DNA of 64,000 bases from UBA5287 sp041672395 (GCA_041672395.1 JBAYZS010000004.1:1-64000); one strand, 5' to 3'. Shown: positions 16,615 through 25,094, numbered from the stretch's first letter. Numbers and translations are program-made. Notes: generated by a model not told the origin, from the sequence alone.

Positions 16615-17055
16615 ATGAACAATTACGAAACCGTTTTCATTTTGACTCCCGTTTTGTCTGATACACAGATGAAGGAAGCGGTTGAAAAATTCAAGAAACT
16701 CCTTACTGATGAAGGGGCTACTATTGTAAACGAAGAGAATTGGGGCTTGCGTAAATTAGCATATCCAATTGAAAAGAAAAGTACCGGGTTTTATACACTC
16801 CTGGAATACCAAGCAGAGCCAAATGTAATCAACAAATTGGAACTCAATTTCCGTCGTGACGAACGTGTTATCCGTTTCTTGACTATCAAGCAGGATAAAT
16901 TCTCTTTAGCGTATGCAGAAAAGAGAAGAAGCAGAAAATCACAAAAACAGGATGCACCCCGTTTTACAAGCAAAAGAGAAGTTGAAGTTGTAAAATCGGA
17001 AGCTGCTGTTGAAGAGGTAACATCAAAAGTTGAATCAGAAGTAAAGGAGGATTAA
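16615..17055 (+). CDS. rpsF: 30S ribosomal protein S6
   Basis: A 146-residue small-subunit protein that pairs with S18 on the platform. The ferredoxin-like core begins MNNYETVFILTPVLSD and ends with FRRDERVIRFLTIK; a charged, low-complexity tail of about 45 residues (from EKRRSRKSQK) follows, ending in an acidic EVKED stretch. The tail is longer than in the minimal family. First gene of the S6-S18-L9 operon; rpsR starts 3 bp later. No ssb or priB is inserted between them. Confidence 0.97.
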   Translation: MNNYETVFILTPVLSDTQMKEAVEKFKKLLTDEGATIVNEENWGLRKLAYPIEKKSTGFYTLLEYQAEPNVINKLELNFRRDERVIRFLTIKQDKFSLAYAEKRRSRKSQKQDAPRFTSKREVEVVKSEAAVEEVTSKVESEVKED

Positions 17056-17058
17056 AAA

Positions 17059-17325
17059 ATGGCTAAACAATCAGAAATTAGATATCTTACTCCACTATCA
17101 GTGGATGTTAAAAAGAAGAAATATTGTCGCTTCAAAAAAAGCGGAATCAGGTACATCGATTACAAAGACCCTGATTTTTTGAAGAAATTCTTGAATGAAC
17201 AAGGTAAAATTTTACCACGTCGAATTACAGGAACATCATTGAAATTTCAACGTCGTATTGCGCAGGCAGTTAAAAGATCAAGACATTTAGCATTGCTTCC
17301 ATACGTAACTGATTTAATGAAATAA
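17059..17325 (+). CDS. rpsR: 30S ribosomal protein S18
   Basis: An 88-residue RNA-binding protein with the family core YIDYKDPDFLKKFLNEQGKILPRRITGTSLKFQRRIAQAVKRSRHLALLPY. It contacts S6 in the 30S platform. Located between rpsF (3 bp) and rplI (15 bp) in one operon, with an AAGGAGG-like ribosome site before rplI. One Cys only (KKKYCRFKK), so no zinc-ribbon form. Confidence 0.97.
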   Translation: MAKQSEIRYLTPLSVDVKKKKYCRFKKSGIRYIDYKDPDFLKKFLNEQGKILPRRITGTSLKFQRRIAQAVKRSRHLALLPYVTDLMK

Positions 17326-17340
17326 TAAGGAGGAACAACA

Positions 17341-17784
17341 ATGGAAGTGATATTGAAAGAAGATGTAACCAACTTAGGGTACAAAGACGAAGTGATAAAC
17401 GTTAAAAGAGGATTTGCACGCAATTATCTTATCCCACAGGGTAAAGCAGTGATTGCAACTGAATCTTCTAAAAAGGTTTTAGCAGAAAACCTGAGACAAC
17501 GTGCACACAAAATTGAACAGATTAAAAATGATGCTCAGGCATTAGCTGATAAAATGGAAGGCGTTTCATTGACTATTGGCGCAAAAACAAGTTCTACTGG
17601 AACTATCTTTGGTTCAGTAACCAATATTCAAATTGCAGATGCACTCAAAGAAAAAGGTTTTGAAGTTGAACGCAAACTAATTACTATCAAAGATCAAGTT
17701 AAAGAAGTGGGAAGCTACAGTGCTGTAGTTAAATTACATAAAGAAGTTTCTGTTGTAATCCCATTTGAAGTAGTTGCTGAGTAA
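17341..17784 (+). CDS. rplI: 50S ribosomal protein L9
   Basis: A 147-residue large-subunit protein: N-terminal domain MEVILKEDVTNLGYKDEVINVKRGFARNYLIPQGKA, a connecting helix (about 45-75) and the C-terminal domain with SVTNIQIADALKEKGFEVERK. Preceded by an AAGGAGGAA ribosome binding site, unusually strong for this genome. Last gene of its operon; a strong terminator follows. Confidence 0.97.
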   Translation: MEVILKEDVTNLGYKDEVINVKRGFARNYLIPQGKAVIATESSKKVLAENLRQRAHKIEQIKNDAQALADKMEGVSLTIGAKTSSTGTIFGSVTNIQIADALKEKGFEVERKLITIKDQVKEVGSYSAVVKLHKEVSVVIPFEVVAE

Positions 17785-17804
17785 TATTGAAATTAAGATA
17801 TATG

Positions 17805-17836
17805 AAAAAGACCGATGCTTTTGCGTCGGTCTTTTT
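17805..17836 (+). terminator. Terminator of the ribosomal-protein operon
   Basis: AAAAAGACCGATGC, TTTT loop, GCGTCGGTCTTTTT: a 9-bp GC-containing stem extended by A/T pairs and ending in a T run, 20 bp after rplI. Confidence 0.92.
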
Positions 17837-17997
17837 GTTTACATTCATTTTTGTACTGATGGTGCTAAAATGCAGTTGCGAAGATATTACGATGATGTAG
17901 GGGTGATGACATGCAGATTTTGTCCAACCATAATGTAACGTCATCAAAGGAATCAAGCAAAGCTTTCACCCACACTCATACCAGTTTGAGCCCTAAT
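17837..17997. other. Non-coding spacer with a 15-bp direct repeat
   Basis: Between the rplI and ackA terminators no convincing gene is present. AACGTCATCAAAGGA occurs at 17937-17951 and again at 18003-18017, the second copy being part of the ackA terminator hairpin. A 22-codon frame at 17870-17938 has no promoter motif and I do not call it. Confidence 0.5.
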
Positions 17998-18039
17998 AAA
18001 AAAACGTCATCAAAGGATCTAATCCCTTAACGACGTTTT
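17998..18039 (-). terminator. Terminator of the pta-ackA operon
   Basis: AAAACGTC and GACGTTTT arms with inner AAGG/CCTT pairing; on the minus strand the stem ends in seven T. The arms are symmetrical enough to work in both directions. Confidence 0.75.
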
Positions 18040-18062
18040 CTTTATTTTAATTCAATGATCTT

Positions 18063-19268
18063 TTATTCTTTGTTTTGAAGAATTTCCATTGTATCGCGTG
18101 CAATGGTTAATTCTTCGTCAGTAGGAATTATAACAACCTTCACTTTTGAAGTTGGTTTGCTGATTATAACCTCTTTGGAACGAACAGATGCATTTAATTC
18201 TTCATCTAGTTCAATCCCCATATATTCCATGTTTTTACACACATATTCACGTGTTGATGACTGGTTTTCGCCAACTCCACCGGTAAACACCAAAATATCT
18301 AATCCTCCCAACGCTGCTGTATATGAACCTACGTACTTTTTGATGCGGTAGTTATACATCTTAAGTGCAAGTATAGCTCTTTCGTTGTTCTGGTCTATTG
18401 CTGTTTCCAGTTCGCGCATATCTGACGATACTCCCGAAATGCCTAACACTCCTGAGAACTTGTTCAATAATAACGAAACTCCTCGTGAACCTAAATGTTC
18501 TTTGTCCATCAAAAATGTAATCACGCCAGGATCAACATCGCCTGAACGTGTGCCCATCATCAGACCTTCAACTGGGGTCATTCCCATACTGGTGTCTATT
18601 GATTTGCCGTTTTTAACTGCAGTCACTGAACCGCCATTACCTATATGGGCAGTGATAATACGCTGACTTTCATAGGGTACATTTAAAAATTCACATGCTC
18701 GTTTCGAAACATAACGGTGACTGGTTCCATGAAATCCATATCTACGGATGCCATATTTTTCGTAAAGCGAGTAGGGTAGACCGTACATGTAGGCATAATC
18801 AGGCATAGTTTGATGAAATGCTGTATCAAAAACTGCGACCTGAGGTTTTCCGGGCATCAGTTCTTTCACCGCATCAATACCTTTTAAGTTAGGTGGATTG
18901 TGCAAAGGTGCAATATCAATGCATTCACGTACTTTTTCAATCACCTCATCAGTAATCAGAACACTGCTGTTAAACTTTTCTCCTCCATGAACAACGCGAT
19001 GCCCAATAGCATCAATCTCGTCAAGTGAATCTATGCAGCCATATTTTTTGCTCAACAATACGCCCATAATATATTCAATACCAGCGCGGTGTTCAAGAAT
19101 TTCACCTTCGAGCATCACTTTTTGATCGTTTGGTAATGTGAGCTTTAAAAAGGATCCTTTTAAACCGATTTTTTCTATACCACCTTGCGCTAAAACGCTG
19201 AGGTCCTCCATGTTATATAGCTTATATTTAATGGATGAACTACCGCAATTTAAAACTAATATCTTCAT
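18063..19268 (-). CDS. ackA: Acetate kinase
   Basis: A 401-residue cytosolic kinase converting acetyl phosphate and ADP to acetate and ATP. N-terminal signature MKILVLNCGSSSIKYKLY, second signature EIDAIGHRVVHGGEKFNSS, then HNPPNLKGIDA, FDTAFHQTMPDYAYMYGLP and IITAHIGNGGSVTAVKNGKSIDTSMGMTPVEGLMMGTRSGDVDPG, all as in active enzymes. Start taken at ATG 19268, not the TTG two codons upstream. It is the last gene of pta / dehydrogenase-like / ackA, 18 bp after its neighbour. Confidence 0.97.
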   Translation of the reverse strand: MKILVLNCGSSSIKYKLYNMEDLSVLAQGGIEKIGLKGSFLKLTLPNDQKVMLEGEILEHRAGIEYIMGVLLSKKYGCIDSLDEIDAIGHRVVHGGEKFNSSVLITDEVIEKVRECIDIAPLHNPPNLKGIDAVKELMPGKPQVAVFDTAFHQTMPDYAYMYGLPYSLYEKYGIRRYGFHGTSHRYVSKRACEFLNVPYESQRIITAHIGNGGSVTAVKNGKSIDTSMGMTPVEGLMMGTRSGDVDPGVITFLMDKEHLGSRGVSLLLNKFSGVLGISGVSSDMRELETAIDQNNERAILALKMYNYRIKKYVGSYTAALGGLDILVFTGGVGENQSSTREYVCKNMEYMGIELDEELNASVRSKEVIISKPTSKVKVVIIPTDEELTIARDTMEILQNKE

Positions 19269-19286
19269 TTTCAATGCTTTTAGGTG

Positions 19287-20264
19287 TTAATAAAGTGATT
19301 TGTTTTCTCCTGCTACATTACCATTTTCGTCGTAAATGTAGAAACCTTTTCCCGTACGAACTCCCAACTGCTGAGAACGATATAGTTTCCAAAGAAGTGG
19401 ATTAGGTTTGTATTTCGGATCGCCAAAATCGTTAAACATTGACTCCATTGTGGTTACAATACGCTCAATGCCAACAATATCCGCTGTGCGGAACACTCCA
19501 AATCGTTGACCATAAATGATGGAGAACGTCTCTTCAATATTCTTAAAAGAAGTAACCCTTTCCAGAAGAATCTGACATGCTTCATTTAACATTAATGTAA
19601 ATATACGAAGACTTACATTTCCGTTACTTTCGCTCACTTTGTGAGGGATGTAGCCAATGAGTTTTGCAAATATCTCCATTTTACTATAAACTTCTTCCGA
19701 AGTGTACATGCCGTTTACGAGCTCAAGAATGCGTGCATCCGGATGCACAACAGGAAAGTAAATGCTCATGCACCTTTCCTTATGTTCAAGATCTGTAGCT
19801 AGTTCACTGATAATCACTGTCGAACTGTTTGTAGCAATGATTGCCGTTGGTTCAAGAATATTCTCAAGCTTTTTAAATATATTCTTACGCAGTAATAAAT
19901 TTCTTCGTCCGCTTTCAGAGTATCGAGTACTTTCAATTACTAAGTCACAACCTTTGAAAGTCTCGTAATCCAGAGTTGGTATTATTCGATTGATGATACC
20001 TCTTTTTTCTGATTGTGTTAAGCCCCAGTTTTCAATTTTATAATCGAGGTTTTTACTCAGCTTGTTCATCACAATGTCGATTTGCTCTTGCGAATCTTCC
20101 ATAAACACCACTTCCATTCCTGCCGAAGCGGTTAGGTTAATGATTGCTCTACCATCTTTTCCGGCACCAACAACACCTATTTTTGAGAACATCGGTTTAT
20201 TCTTTTTAACGCTGCTGATGTTAAGTCCATATGGTTCTATCGGTTCAACGATTAATTCACCCAT
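19287..20264 (-). CDS. 3-Hydroxyacyl-CoA dehydrogenase-like protein, catalytic residues missing
   Basis: A 325-residue protein with the two-domain fold of 3-hydroxybutyryl-CoA dehydrogenase, including an N-terminal Rossmann part (GVVGAGKDGRAI, residues 33-38 = GxGxxG) and the C-terminal helical domain ending QLGVRTGKGFYIYDENG. About 25 residues precede the Rossmann fold. By alignment with the family by eye, the active Ser is kept (NSST, 146-149), but the catalytic His of HFFNP is Ser167 (MSIYFPVV) and the Asn of the FxVNR segment is Leu219 (NVSLRIF). So classical dehydrogenase activity is doubtful. It sits between pta (10-bp gap) and ackA (18-bp gap) in the same operon, suggesting a role tied to acetyl-CoA/acetyl phosphate metabolism, possibly CoA-ester or NAD(H) sensing; that is inference. 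Confidence 0.8.
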   Translation of the reverse strand: MGELIVEPIEPYGLNISSVKKNKPMFSKIGVVGAGKDGRAIINLTASAGMEVVFMEDSQEQIDIVMNKLSKNLDYKIENWGLTQSEKRGIINRIIPTLDYETFKGCDLVIESTRYSESGRRNLLLRKNIFKKLENILEPTAIIATNSSTVIISELATDLEHKERCMSIYFPVVHPDARILELVNGMYTSEEVYSKMEIFAKLIGYIPHKVSESNGNVSLRIFTLMLNEACQILLERVTSFKNIEETFSIIYGQRFGVFRTADIVGIERIVTTMESMFNDFGDPKYKPNPLLWKLYRSQQLGVRTGKGFYIYDENGNVAGENKSLY

Positions 20265-20274
20265 ATTTTTATAA

Positions 20275-21288
20275 TTATTTATTTCGTTTCAATCCAATTG
20301 CCTGATTTGCTGCTATTGCAACCATTTTGTAGATATCTTCAACAGAACATCCGCGTGATAAGTCGTTTACCGGTGCGGCCATACCTTGAAGTATTGGACC
20401 AACGGCTTCGGCATTTCCCATGCGCTGAACCAGTTTATATGCAATGTTCCCGGCTTCTAATGACGGGAATACAAGAACGTTGGCTTTTCCGGCTACTTCA
20501 CTTCCGGGGGCTTTGGTTGCGCCTACACTGGGAACAATGGCTGCGTCTGCTTGTAACTCACCATCAATGGCTAGGTCTGGTGCCATTTCTTTTGCTAATG
20601 CTGTGGCTTTTGTTACTTTATCAACCATCTCATGTTGAGCGCTGCCTTTTGTAGAAAAGCTAAGCATTGCAACTCGTGGTTGAATTCCAATAATATCTCG
20701 TGTCGTTTGTGCAGATGCTATTGCTATAGAAGCAAGCTCTTCGGCTGTGGGATTGGGCATTACTGCACAATCGGCAAAGAGAAGGACTCCTTCTTTTCCG
20801 TATTGAGGAGTTTGTGTAAACATAATAAATGCACCGGAAACCACACTCACTCCCGGAGCAGTTTTAATGATTTGAAGCGCTGGACGCAATACGTCTCCTG
20901 TAGTGTTTTGAGCACCGGCAATTTCACCATCGGCATCGCCATTTTTTATCATCAGACAAGCAAGATACAAAGGATTCTCAACCAATTGACTTGCTTGTTC
21001 AAGTGTCATTCCCTTTTTCTTTCGCAAATCAAAAAGAAGTTCTGCATAAACTTGTTTTTTAGCGTGATTCTTTGGGTCGATAATGTTTGCTTTGTCAATG
21101 TTTGTCAAATTCATTTCATCCGACATCTTTTTGATTTCATCTGGATTACCAATAAGTATTATATCGGCAATTTCATCCTTTAGCAATTTGTCTGCTGCTT
21201 CAAGCGTTCGTTTTTCTGTACCTTCGGGTAAAACAATGCGCTGTTTATCAGCCTTTGCTTTTGCGATGATTTCTTCAATTAAGTTCAT
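20275..21288 (-). CDS. pta: Phosphate acetyltransferase
   Basis: A 337-residue cytosolic enzyme interconverting acetyl-CoA and acetyl phosphate. It is the short form without the DRTGG/CobQ-like N-terminal domain: it starts MNLIEEIIAKAKADKQRIVLPEGTEKRTLEAA and has DGEIAGAQNTTGDVLRPALQIIKTAPGV, FADCAVMPNPTAEELASIAI, MLSFSTKGSAQHEMVDKV and VFPSLEAGNIAYKLVQRMGNAEAVGPILQG. First gene of the acetate operon with a promoter element at 21368-21375; yields ATP from acetyl-CoA with AckA. Confidence 0.97.
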   Translation of the reverse strand: MNLIEEIIAKAKADKQRIVLPEGTEKRTLEAADKLLKDEIADIILIGNPDEIKKMSDEMNLTNIDKANIIDPKNHAKKQVYAELLFDLRKKKGMTLEQASQLVENPLYLACLMIKNGDADGEIAGAQNTTGDVLRPALQIIKTAPGVSVVSGAFIMFTQTPQYGKEGVLLFADCAVMPNPTAEELASIAIASAQTTRDIIGIQPRVAMLSFSTKGSAQHEMVDKVTKATALAKEMAPDLAIDGELQADAAIVPSVGATKAPGSEVAGKANVLVFPSLEAGNIAYKLVQRMGNAEAVGPILQGMAAPVNDLSRGCSVEDIYKMVAIAANQAIGLKRNK

Positions 21289-21367
21289 TCTATAATAATA
21301 TTTATTTGTATTTGATTTTCCTTTTTATTGAATGGTTAAAGCAAAACGTTTGTAATAACATTCATTG

Positions 21368-21375
21368 CAAAAATA
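21368..21375 (-). promoter_or_regulatory. -7 promoter element of the pta-ackA operon
   Basis: TATTTTTG on the minus strand matches TAnnTTTG, giving a leader of roughly 75 nt before pta. Confidence 0.6.
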
Positions 21376-21450
21376 CTAAAAATCATAGTGATTCTCTATA
21401 AAGTATTTGAAAAAAAGCGAATGGATTGATGTCTAAACTTAATAATCAGT

Positions 21451-22365
21451 TTATTCAGTCACAAGTTTAGGCGTTTTATAGAATTCCTTTGGAATGGGCG
21501 ATTCAAAATGAATTAGTTTGTTTGTGGTTGGGTGATAGAATTCCAATACTTGTGCATGAAGTGCTAAACGATCAATGGTGGTTTTGGCTCCATATTTTTT
21601 ATCTCCAACAATTGGGTGCCCGATATCTTGCATGTGCACACGTATCTGGTTTTTGCGACCTGTTTCCAATTCGATCTCAAGTAAGGACGAGTCTTCAAAT
21701 GACTCTATTAACTTATAATTTGTGATTGCTAATTTTCCACCATTGTCAACTGGACTTGAATAAATGACAAAAGTTTTCTCGTTTTCAGTTAGCCAGCTGA
21801 TAATTTTTCCCATCTTCGTATTTACAATACCCTCAACTAATGCAATATATGTACGTTTTGTGACTATGTTGTGCCAATGGTCTCTCAACATGTGTTGAGC
21901 ATCAGCGTTTTTCGCGAAAACAAGAATCCCTGATGTCCATTTGTCCAGACGATGGACTGTGAATATTTTATTCTCCGGTGATAGCTGTTGAACATGTTCT
22001 TTGAGTATTGAAAAAGCAGTGGTGTCAATGCCGCTTCCGGTGGTAACGGTGAGCAATCCTTCCTTTTTTTCAACAACAATCAAATCGTCATCCTCAAATA
22101 TGATGTTCAGTAAGGGATTTTTAAGCTCCGGATCTTTTCTTTTGTTGGATATTGTTACGATGTCATTCGACTTAAGTTGATGATCGAATCGCTTTACCGT
22201 TTCATTGTTTACCGTCACTTGACTATGCGAAAGAAGTGATTTGATGGAAGTGCGACTCATGCCGCCCATTTTTTGTAACAGAAAATCTATTAGAATTGTT
22301 TCTTCTTTAACAATCAGTTTTGTTACCTTAGAAGTTTGAAGGGGTTTGTTTGATTTCTTACGCAT
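21451..22365 (-). CDS. RluA-family pseudouridine synthase
   Basis: A 304-residue RNA-modification enzyme with an N-terminal S4 domain (about 22-80, FLLQKMGGMSRTSIKSLLSHSQVTVNN) and the RluA catalytic domain with motif VHRLDKWTSGILVFAK, whose Asp is the catalytic residue. It isomerises uridine in rRNA or tRNA; the site cannot be deduced. The start at MRKKSNKPLQ (22365) is set by the promoter element at 22389-22396; the longer frame to 22446 begins upstream of that element and overlaps the amidase gene. Confidence 0.9.
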   Translation of the reverse strand: MRKKSNKPLQTSKVTKLIVKEETILIDFLLQKMGGMSRTSIKSLLSHSQVTVNNETVKRFDHQLKSNDIVTISNKRKDPELKNPLLNIIFEDDDLIVVEKKEGLLTVTTGSGIDTTAFSILKEHVQQLSPENKIFTVHRLDKWTSGILVFAKNADAQHMLRDHWHNIVTKRTYIALVEGIVNTKMGKIISWLTENEKTFVIYSSPVDNGGKLAITNYKLIESFEDSSLLEIELETGRKNQIRVHMQDIGHPIVGDKKYGAKTTIDRLALHAQVLEFYHPTTNKLIHFESPIPKEFYKTPKLVTE

Positions 22366-22388
22366 ATGATTTTGCTTTAAAAGCTTTG

Positions 22389-22396
22389 CAAATGTA
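22389..22396 (-). promoter_or_regulatory. -7 promoter element of the pseudouridine synthase gene
   Basis: TACATTTG on the minus strand matches TAnnTTTG in the 70-bp gap after the amidase stop; it fixes the downstream start. Confidence 0.6.
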
Positions 22397-22435
22397 CTAA
22401 AAAGTTGTGGTTCTTCAATGATTATGATTGTGTTT

Positions 22436-23449
22436 TTATTGCTCAATAACTCTTTTGTAATCAGCTAAAAACCCTTCTAATAACCAATTAGCTATTGCAT
22501 GACGATTGTTTGAGCTTAAAATGCGTTCCCTGTCCAAATTGTTCTGAAAGTTCCCAATCTCTAACAAAACATTCGGAACTTCAAGTTTGCGCATCACATA
22601 AAGGTCGCGGTGACTAACATTACCTACAAAACCTCTTCCGGGTTGATGTAGTTGATATTGTTTTAATAATTCATTTCGCAAAGTATATGATGATAATCTG
22701 CTTTGAGGGTCATCTGCATAATAGAAGAAAAGATCGATCCTCTCGTTTGGGCTCCTACTGTCAATATGCAATTCAATAGCTCGGATATATTTGAATTTAT
22801 CTTTATCTCTTTTATATAAATCGTTTACTTTTTCAACACGCTGTTGCAATCTGTCAATCTGAGGTTTAGGAATGGGCTGACCCATACATGTCTCGTTATT
22901 GCTACTACTTAGAATCCGCTCATCGCGAATACCATCATTTGGATCTTGAATAATTATATAAACGGTGGCTCCATCCATCATCAGATTTCGGGCAAGTCGC
23001 AATGAAAAATCGTACGCATACTCATCTTCATGCAGTTCATGTTCATTAATGCGAGTGATTGCCCCTGTATCAGGCCCCCCATGTCCCGAGATTATATAAA
23101 AGCATGCATCTTTAAGGGTGTTTGATCGTAATGGAACCTCACTGTATTTTTTTCCAAAAACCTTTGTGTCTGTAGGTTGTTCAATAGATACCAACGGTGG
23201 ATAAATATCTCCTGGAAGTAGCTCTGGAATTAAATAAACTGTTCCTAATTCCAGATTGTATGAATCATTTATTCTATCTTTATTAATTTCAACAAATTCG
23301 TTGAAATAGGTAGAATCTATTCTATTCCATCTTCTTAAAAATGATGTAATTCCATCACCTTCAATAGGATAGGCCATGTCTTGAGCTACTGTTGTAACTG
23401 GAACCAAGAGAAATGATATTGCTATTATTGAAAATATAAGGGCTCGCAT
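22436..23449 (-). CDS. N-acetylmuramoyl-L-alanine amidase (Amidase_3)
   Basis: A 337-residue exported cell-wall amidase that cuts the bond between muramic acid and the stem peptide. An N-terminal signal peptide (ends VPVTTVAQDM) is followed by a short linker region with a possible LysM-like or peptidoglycan-proximal segment, then the catalytic domain: ISGHGGPDTGA (zinc His and Asp-Gly-Ala pattern), the EDEYAYDFSLRLARNL glutamate, ELHIDSRS (zinc His) and PNVLLEIGNFQN (catalytic Glu). The usual IHANS is replaced by LHIDS. Start at 23449 is preferred because a -7 element lies at 23475-23482 inside the longer frame. Confidence 0.88.
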   Translation of the reverse strand: MRALIFSIIAISFLLVPVTTVAQDMAYPIEGDGITSFLRRWNRIDSTYFNEFVEINKDRINDSYNLELGTVYLIPELLPGDIYPPLVSIEQPTDTKVFGKKYSEVPLRSNTLKDACFYIISGHGGPDTGAITRINEHELHEDEYAYDFSLRLARNLMMDGATVYIIIQDPNDGIRDERILSSSNNETCMGQPIPKPQIDRLQQRVEKVNDLYKRDKDKFKYIRAIELHIDSRSPNERIDLFFYYADDPQSRLSSYTLRNELLKQYQLHQPGRGFVGNVSHRDLYVMRKLEVPNVLLEIGNFQNNLDRERILSSNNRHAIANWLLEGFLADYKRVIEQ

Positions 23450-23474
23450 TATTGTTTTATAAGTGTTCGTAATA

Positions 23475-23482
23475 CAAATATA
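23475..23482 (-). promoter_or_regulatory. -7 promoter element of the amidase gene
   Basis: TATATTTG on the minus strand matches TAnnTTTG, 26 bp before the chosen start. Confidence 0.6.
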
Positions 23483-23630
23483 GTCATTATATCCCATTAA
23501 TTCTAATAATAATTAATACAATATATGATACAATAACTGAGGTTTAAGATTCATAAATTGAATTATGAATATCCTTTTATTTTATTGAACTATTTAACAT
23601 TCTAAGTTTTCAATATTAATATCTTATTCG

Positions 23631-23638
23631 TAATTTTG
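23631..23638 (+). promoter_or_regulatory. -7 promoter element of metK
   Basis: TAATTTTG matches TAnnTTTG. Transcription would begin near 23645, only about 9 nt before the riboswitch, so the aptamer is at the very 5' end of the mRNA. Confidence 0.65.
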
Positions 23639-23653
23639 CGGCTACTTAAACAA

Positions 23654-23706
23654 TGTGGATAGATTTGAGCTGCTTGCAACCACAAAAAAAAATGCTAAAA
23701 GAATCC
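23654..23706 (+). promoter_or_regulatory. Probable SAM-II riboswitch in the metK leader
   Basis: Stem P1 is TGTGG (23654-23658) with CCACA (23680-23684). The loop holds GATTTGAGCTGCTTGCA (23662-23678), which matches the strongly conserved SAM-II loop pattern GATTTGnn...CTTGCA, and GCTAAAAG follows downstream, as the conserved GCTAAA of SAM-II. An AGC/GCT pseudoknot pairing is possible. SAM-II elements are known in Bacteroidota and alphaproteobacteria on methionine/SAM genes. Position before the SAM synthetase gene fits feedback by SAM. About 77 nt lie between the element and the metK ATG, so how it controls expression is less clear than in the usual ribosome-site masking. The rest of the 333-bp gap (23450-23782) holds the two divergent promoters and nothing else I can see. 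Confidence 0.75.
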
Positions 23707-23782
23707 TTTGCATTTTATATTTCCCTTTGTATTGCAGTTCTATTTTTATCCGTTATTTAATAATTTATTTAAAGTAACGCGT

Positions 23783-25090
23783 ATGAACTATTTATTTACT
23801 TCCGAGTCGGTGTCAGAAGGGCACCCCGATAAAGTAGCCGATCAAATTTCGGATGCTTTGCTTGATGAGTTTTTAGCTTATGATGAAAATTCTAAAGTTG
23901 CTTGCGAAACGTTAGTAACCACCGGACAAGTGGTGCTGGCAGGAGAAGTAAAATCTCATGCATACATTGATATGGCTGAGGTGGCACGAAATGTTATTGC
24001 TAAGATTGGTTACACAAAGAATGAATATGGATTCGAGGCAAAATCTTGTGGTGTTATTTCTGCAATACATGAACAATCATCGGATATTAATCGTGGAATT
24101 GATAACAAAATTGATCCCATGGAACAAGGCGCTGGTGATCAGGGCATGATGTTCGGTTATGCTACTAATGAAACGGACAACTACATTCCTTTGACATTAG
24201 ACTTAAGTCATGCTTTAGTGCGTGAATTGGCTGATATTAGAAAAAATGAATTGCACCTTATGCCATATCTTCGTCCTGATGCAAAATCTCAGGTTACAGT
24301 TGAGTATTCAAAAGATGGTATACCTATAAGAATTGATACCATTGTTGTTTCTACACAACATGACGAATTTATTCTACCAGAAAATGATAATCAAGCATCT
24401 CAAGATAAGGCAGATAAAGCAATGCAAGATAAAATATTCAACGATGTAGTGAATATTCTTATTCCGCGAGTTCGTGAGAAATATAGAAATCGTAAAGACA
24501 TAAACTCTCTGTTTGATTCTAAAATTAGATATTTTGTCAATCCGACAGGAAAGTTTGTCATTGGCGGACCTACCGGAGATACTGGTCTTACCGGCAGAAA
24601 AATTATTGTTGATACGTACGGTGGAAAAGCTTCACATGGCGGGGGATGTTTTTCAGGTAAAGATCCTTCAAAAGTCGATCGTTCAGCTGCTTATGCTGCT
24701 CGCCATATTGCTAAAAATCTCGTAGCAGCAGGAGTTGCTCCAGAAATTACCATTCAGGTGTCTTATGCAATTGGAGTTGCTGAACCGATGAATATTTATG
24801 TTAATACCTACGGCAAGAGCAATGTCAATCTATCAGATGGAGAAATCTCCGAAAAAGTAAAGGTTTTATTTGATATGCGCCCAAAGGCAATTGAGAAACG
24901 ACTTAATCTTCGTATGCCAATTTATTTGGAAACAGCTGCATATGGTCATATGGGTCGCAAATCTGAAAAGATTACAAAAGTCTTTGAATCTAGATATAAC
25001 TCTGAACCAAAAATGATTGAAGTTGAGCTTTTCACTTGGGAGAAACTTGATTATGTTGATGAGATAAAAGATGCTTTCGGAATAAATTAA
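23783..25090 (+). CDS. metK: S-adenosylmethionine synthetase
   Basis: A 435-residue cytosolic enzyme making SAM from methionine and ATP. Start at MNYLFTSESVSEGHPDKVADQISDA (23783) matches the universal N-terminus; the in-frame region upstream to 23708 has only a TTG start and is leader. Signature GAGDQGMMFGYA and the glycine-rich GGGCFSGKDPSKVDRSAAY loop are intact, as is GPTGDTGLTGRK. Slightly longer than the 380-400 residues typical of other bacteria, as in other Bacteroidota. Regulated by the leader element at 23654-23706. LOG-family gene follows with its own promoter. Confidence 0.97.
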   Translation: MNYLFTSESVSEGHPDKVADQISDALLDEFLAYDENSKVACETLVTTGQVVLAGEVKSHAYIDMAEVARNVIAKIGYTKNEYGFEAKSCGVISAIHEQSSDINRGIDNKIDPMEQGAGDQGMMFGYATNETDNYIPLTLDLSHALVRELADIRKNELHLMPYLRPDAKSQVTVEYSKDGIPIRIDTIVVSTQHDEFILPENDNQASQDKADKAMQDKIFNDVVNILIPRVREKYRNRKDINSLFDSKIRYFVNPTGKFVIGGPTGDTGLTGRKIIVDTYGGKASHGGGCFSGKDPSKVDRSAAYAARHIAKNLVAAGVAPEITIQVSYAIGVAEPMNIYVNTYGKSNVNLSDGEISEKVKVLFDMRPKAIEKRLNLRMPIYLETAAYGHMGRKSEKITKVFESRYNSEPKMIEVELFTWEKLDYVDEIKDAFGIN

Positions 25091-25094
25091 TAAG

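Noticed and set aside
17870..17938. 22-codon frame with a CRFC motif between rplI and ackA
   Set aside because: No TAnnTTTG promoter or ribosome site, and very short; could be chance.
20632..21183. 183-codon plus-strand frame opposite pta
   Set aside because: Antisense shadow; rich in Cys/Ser/Phe as expected for the complement of a conserved gene.
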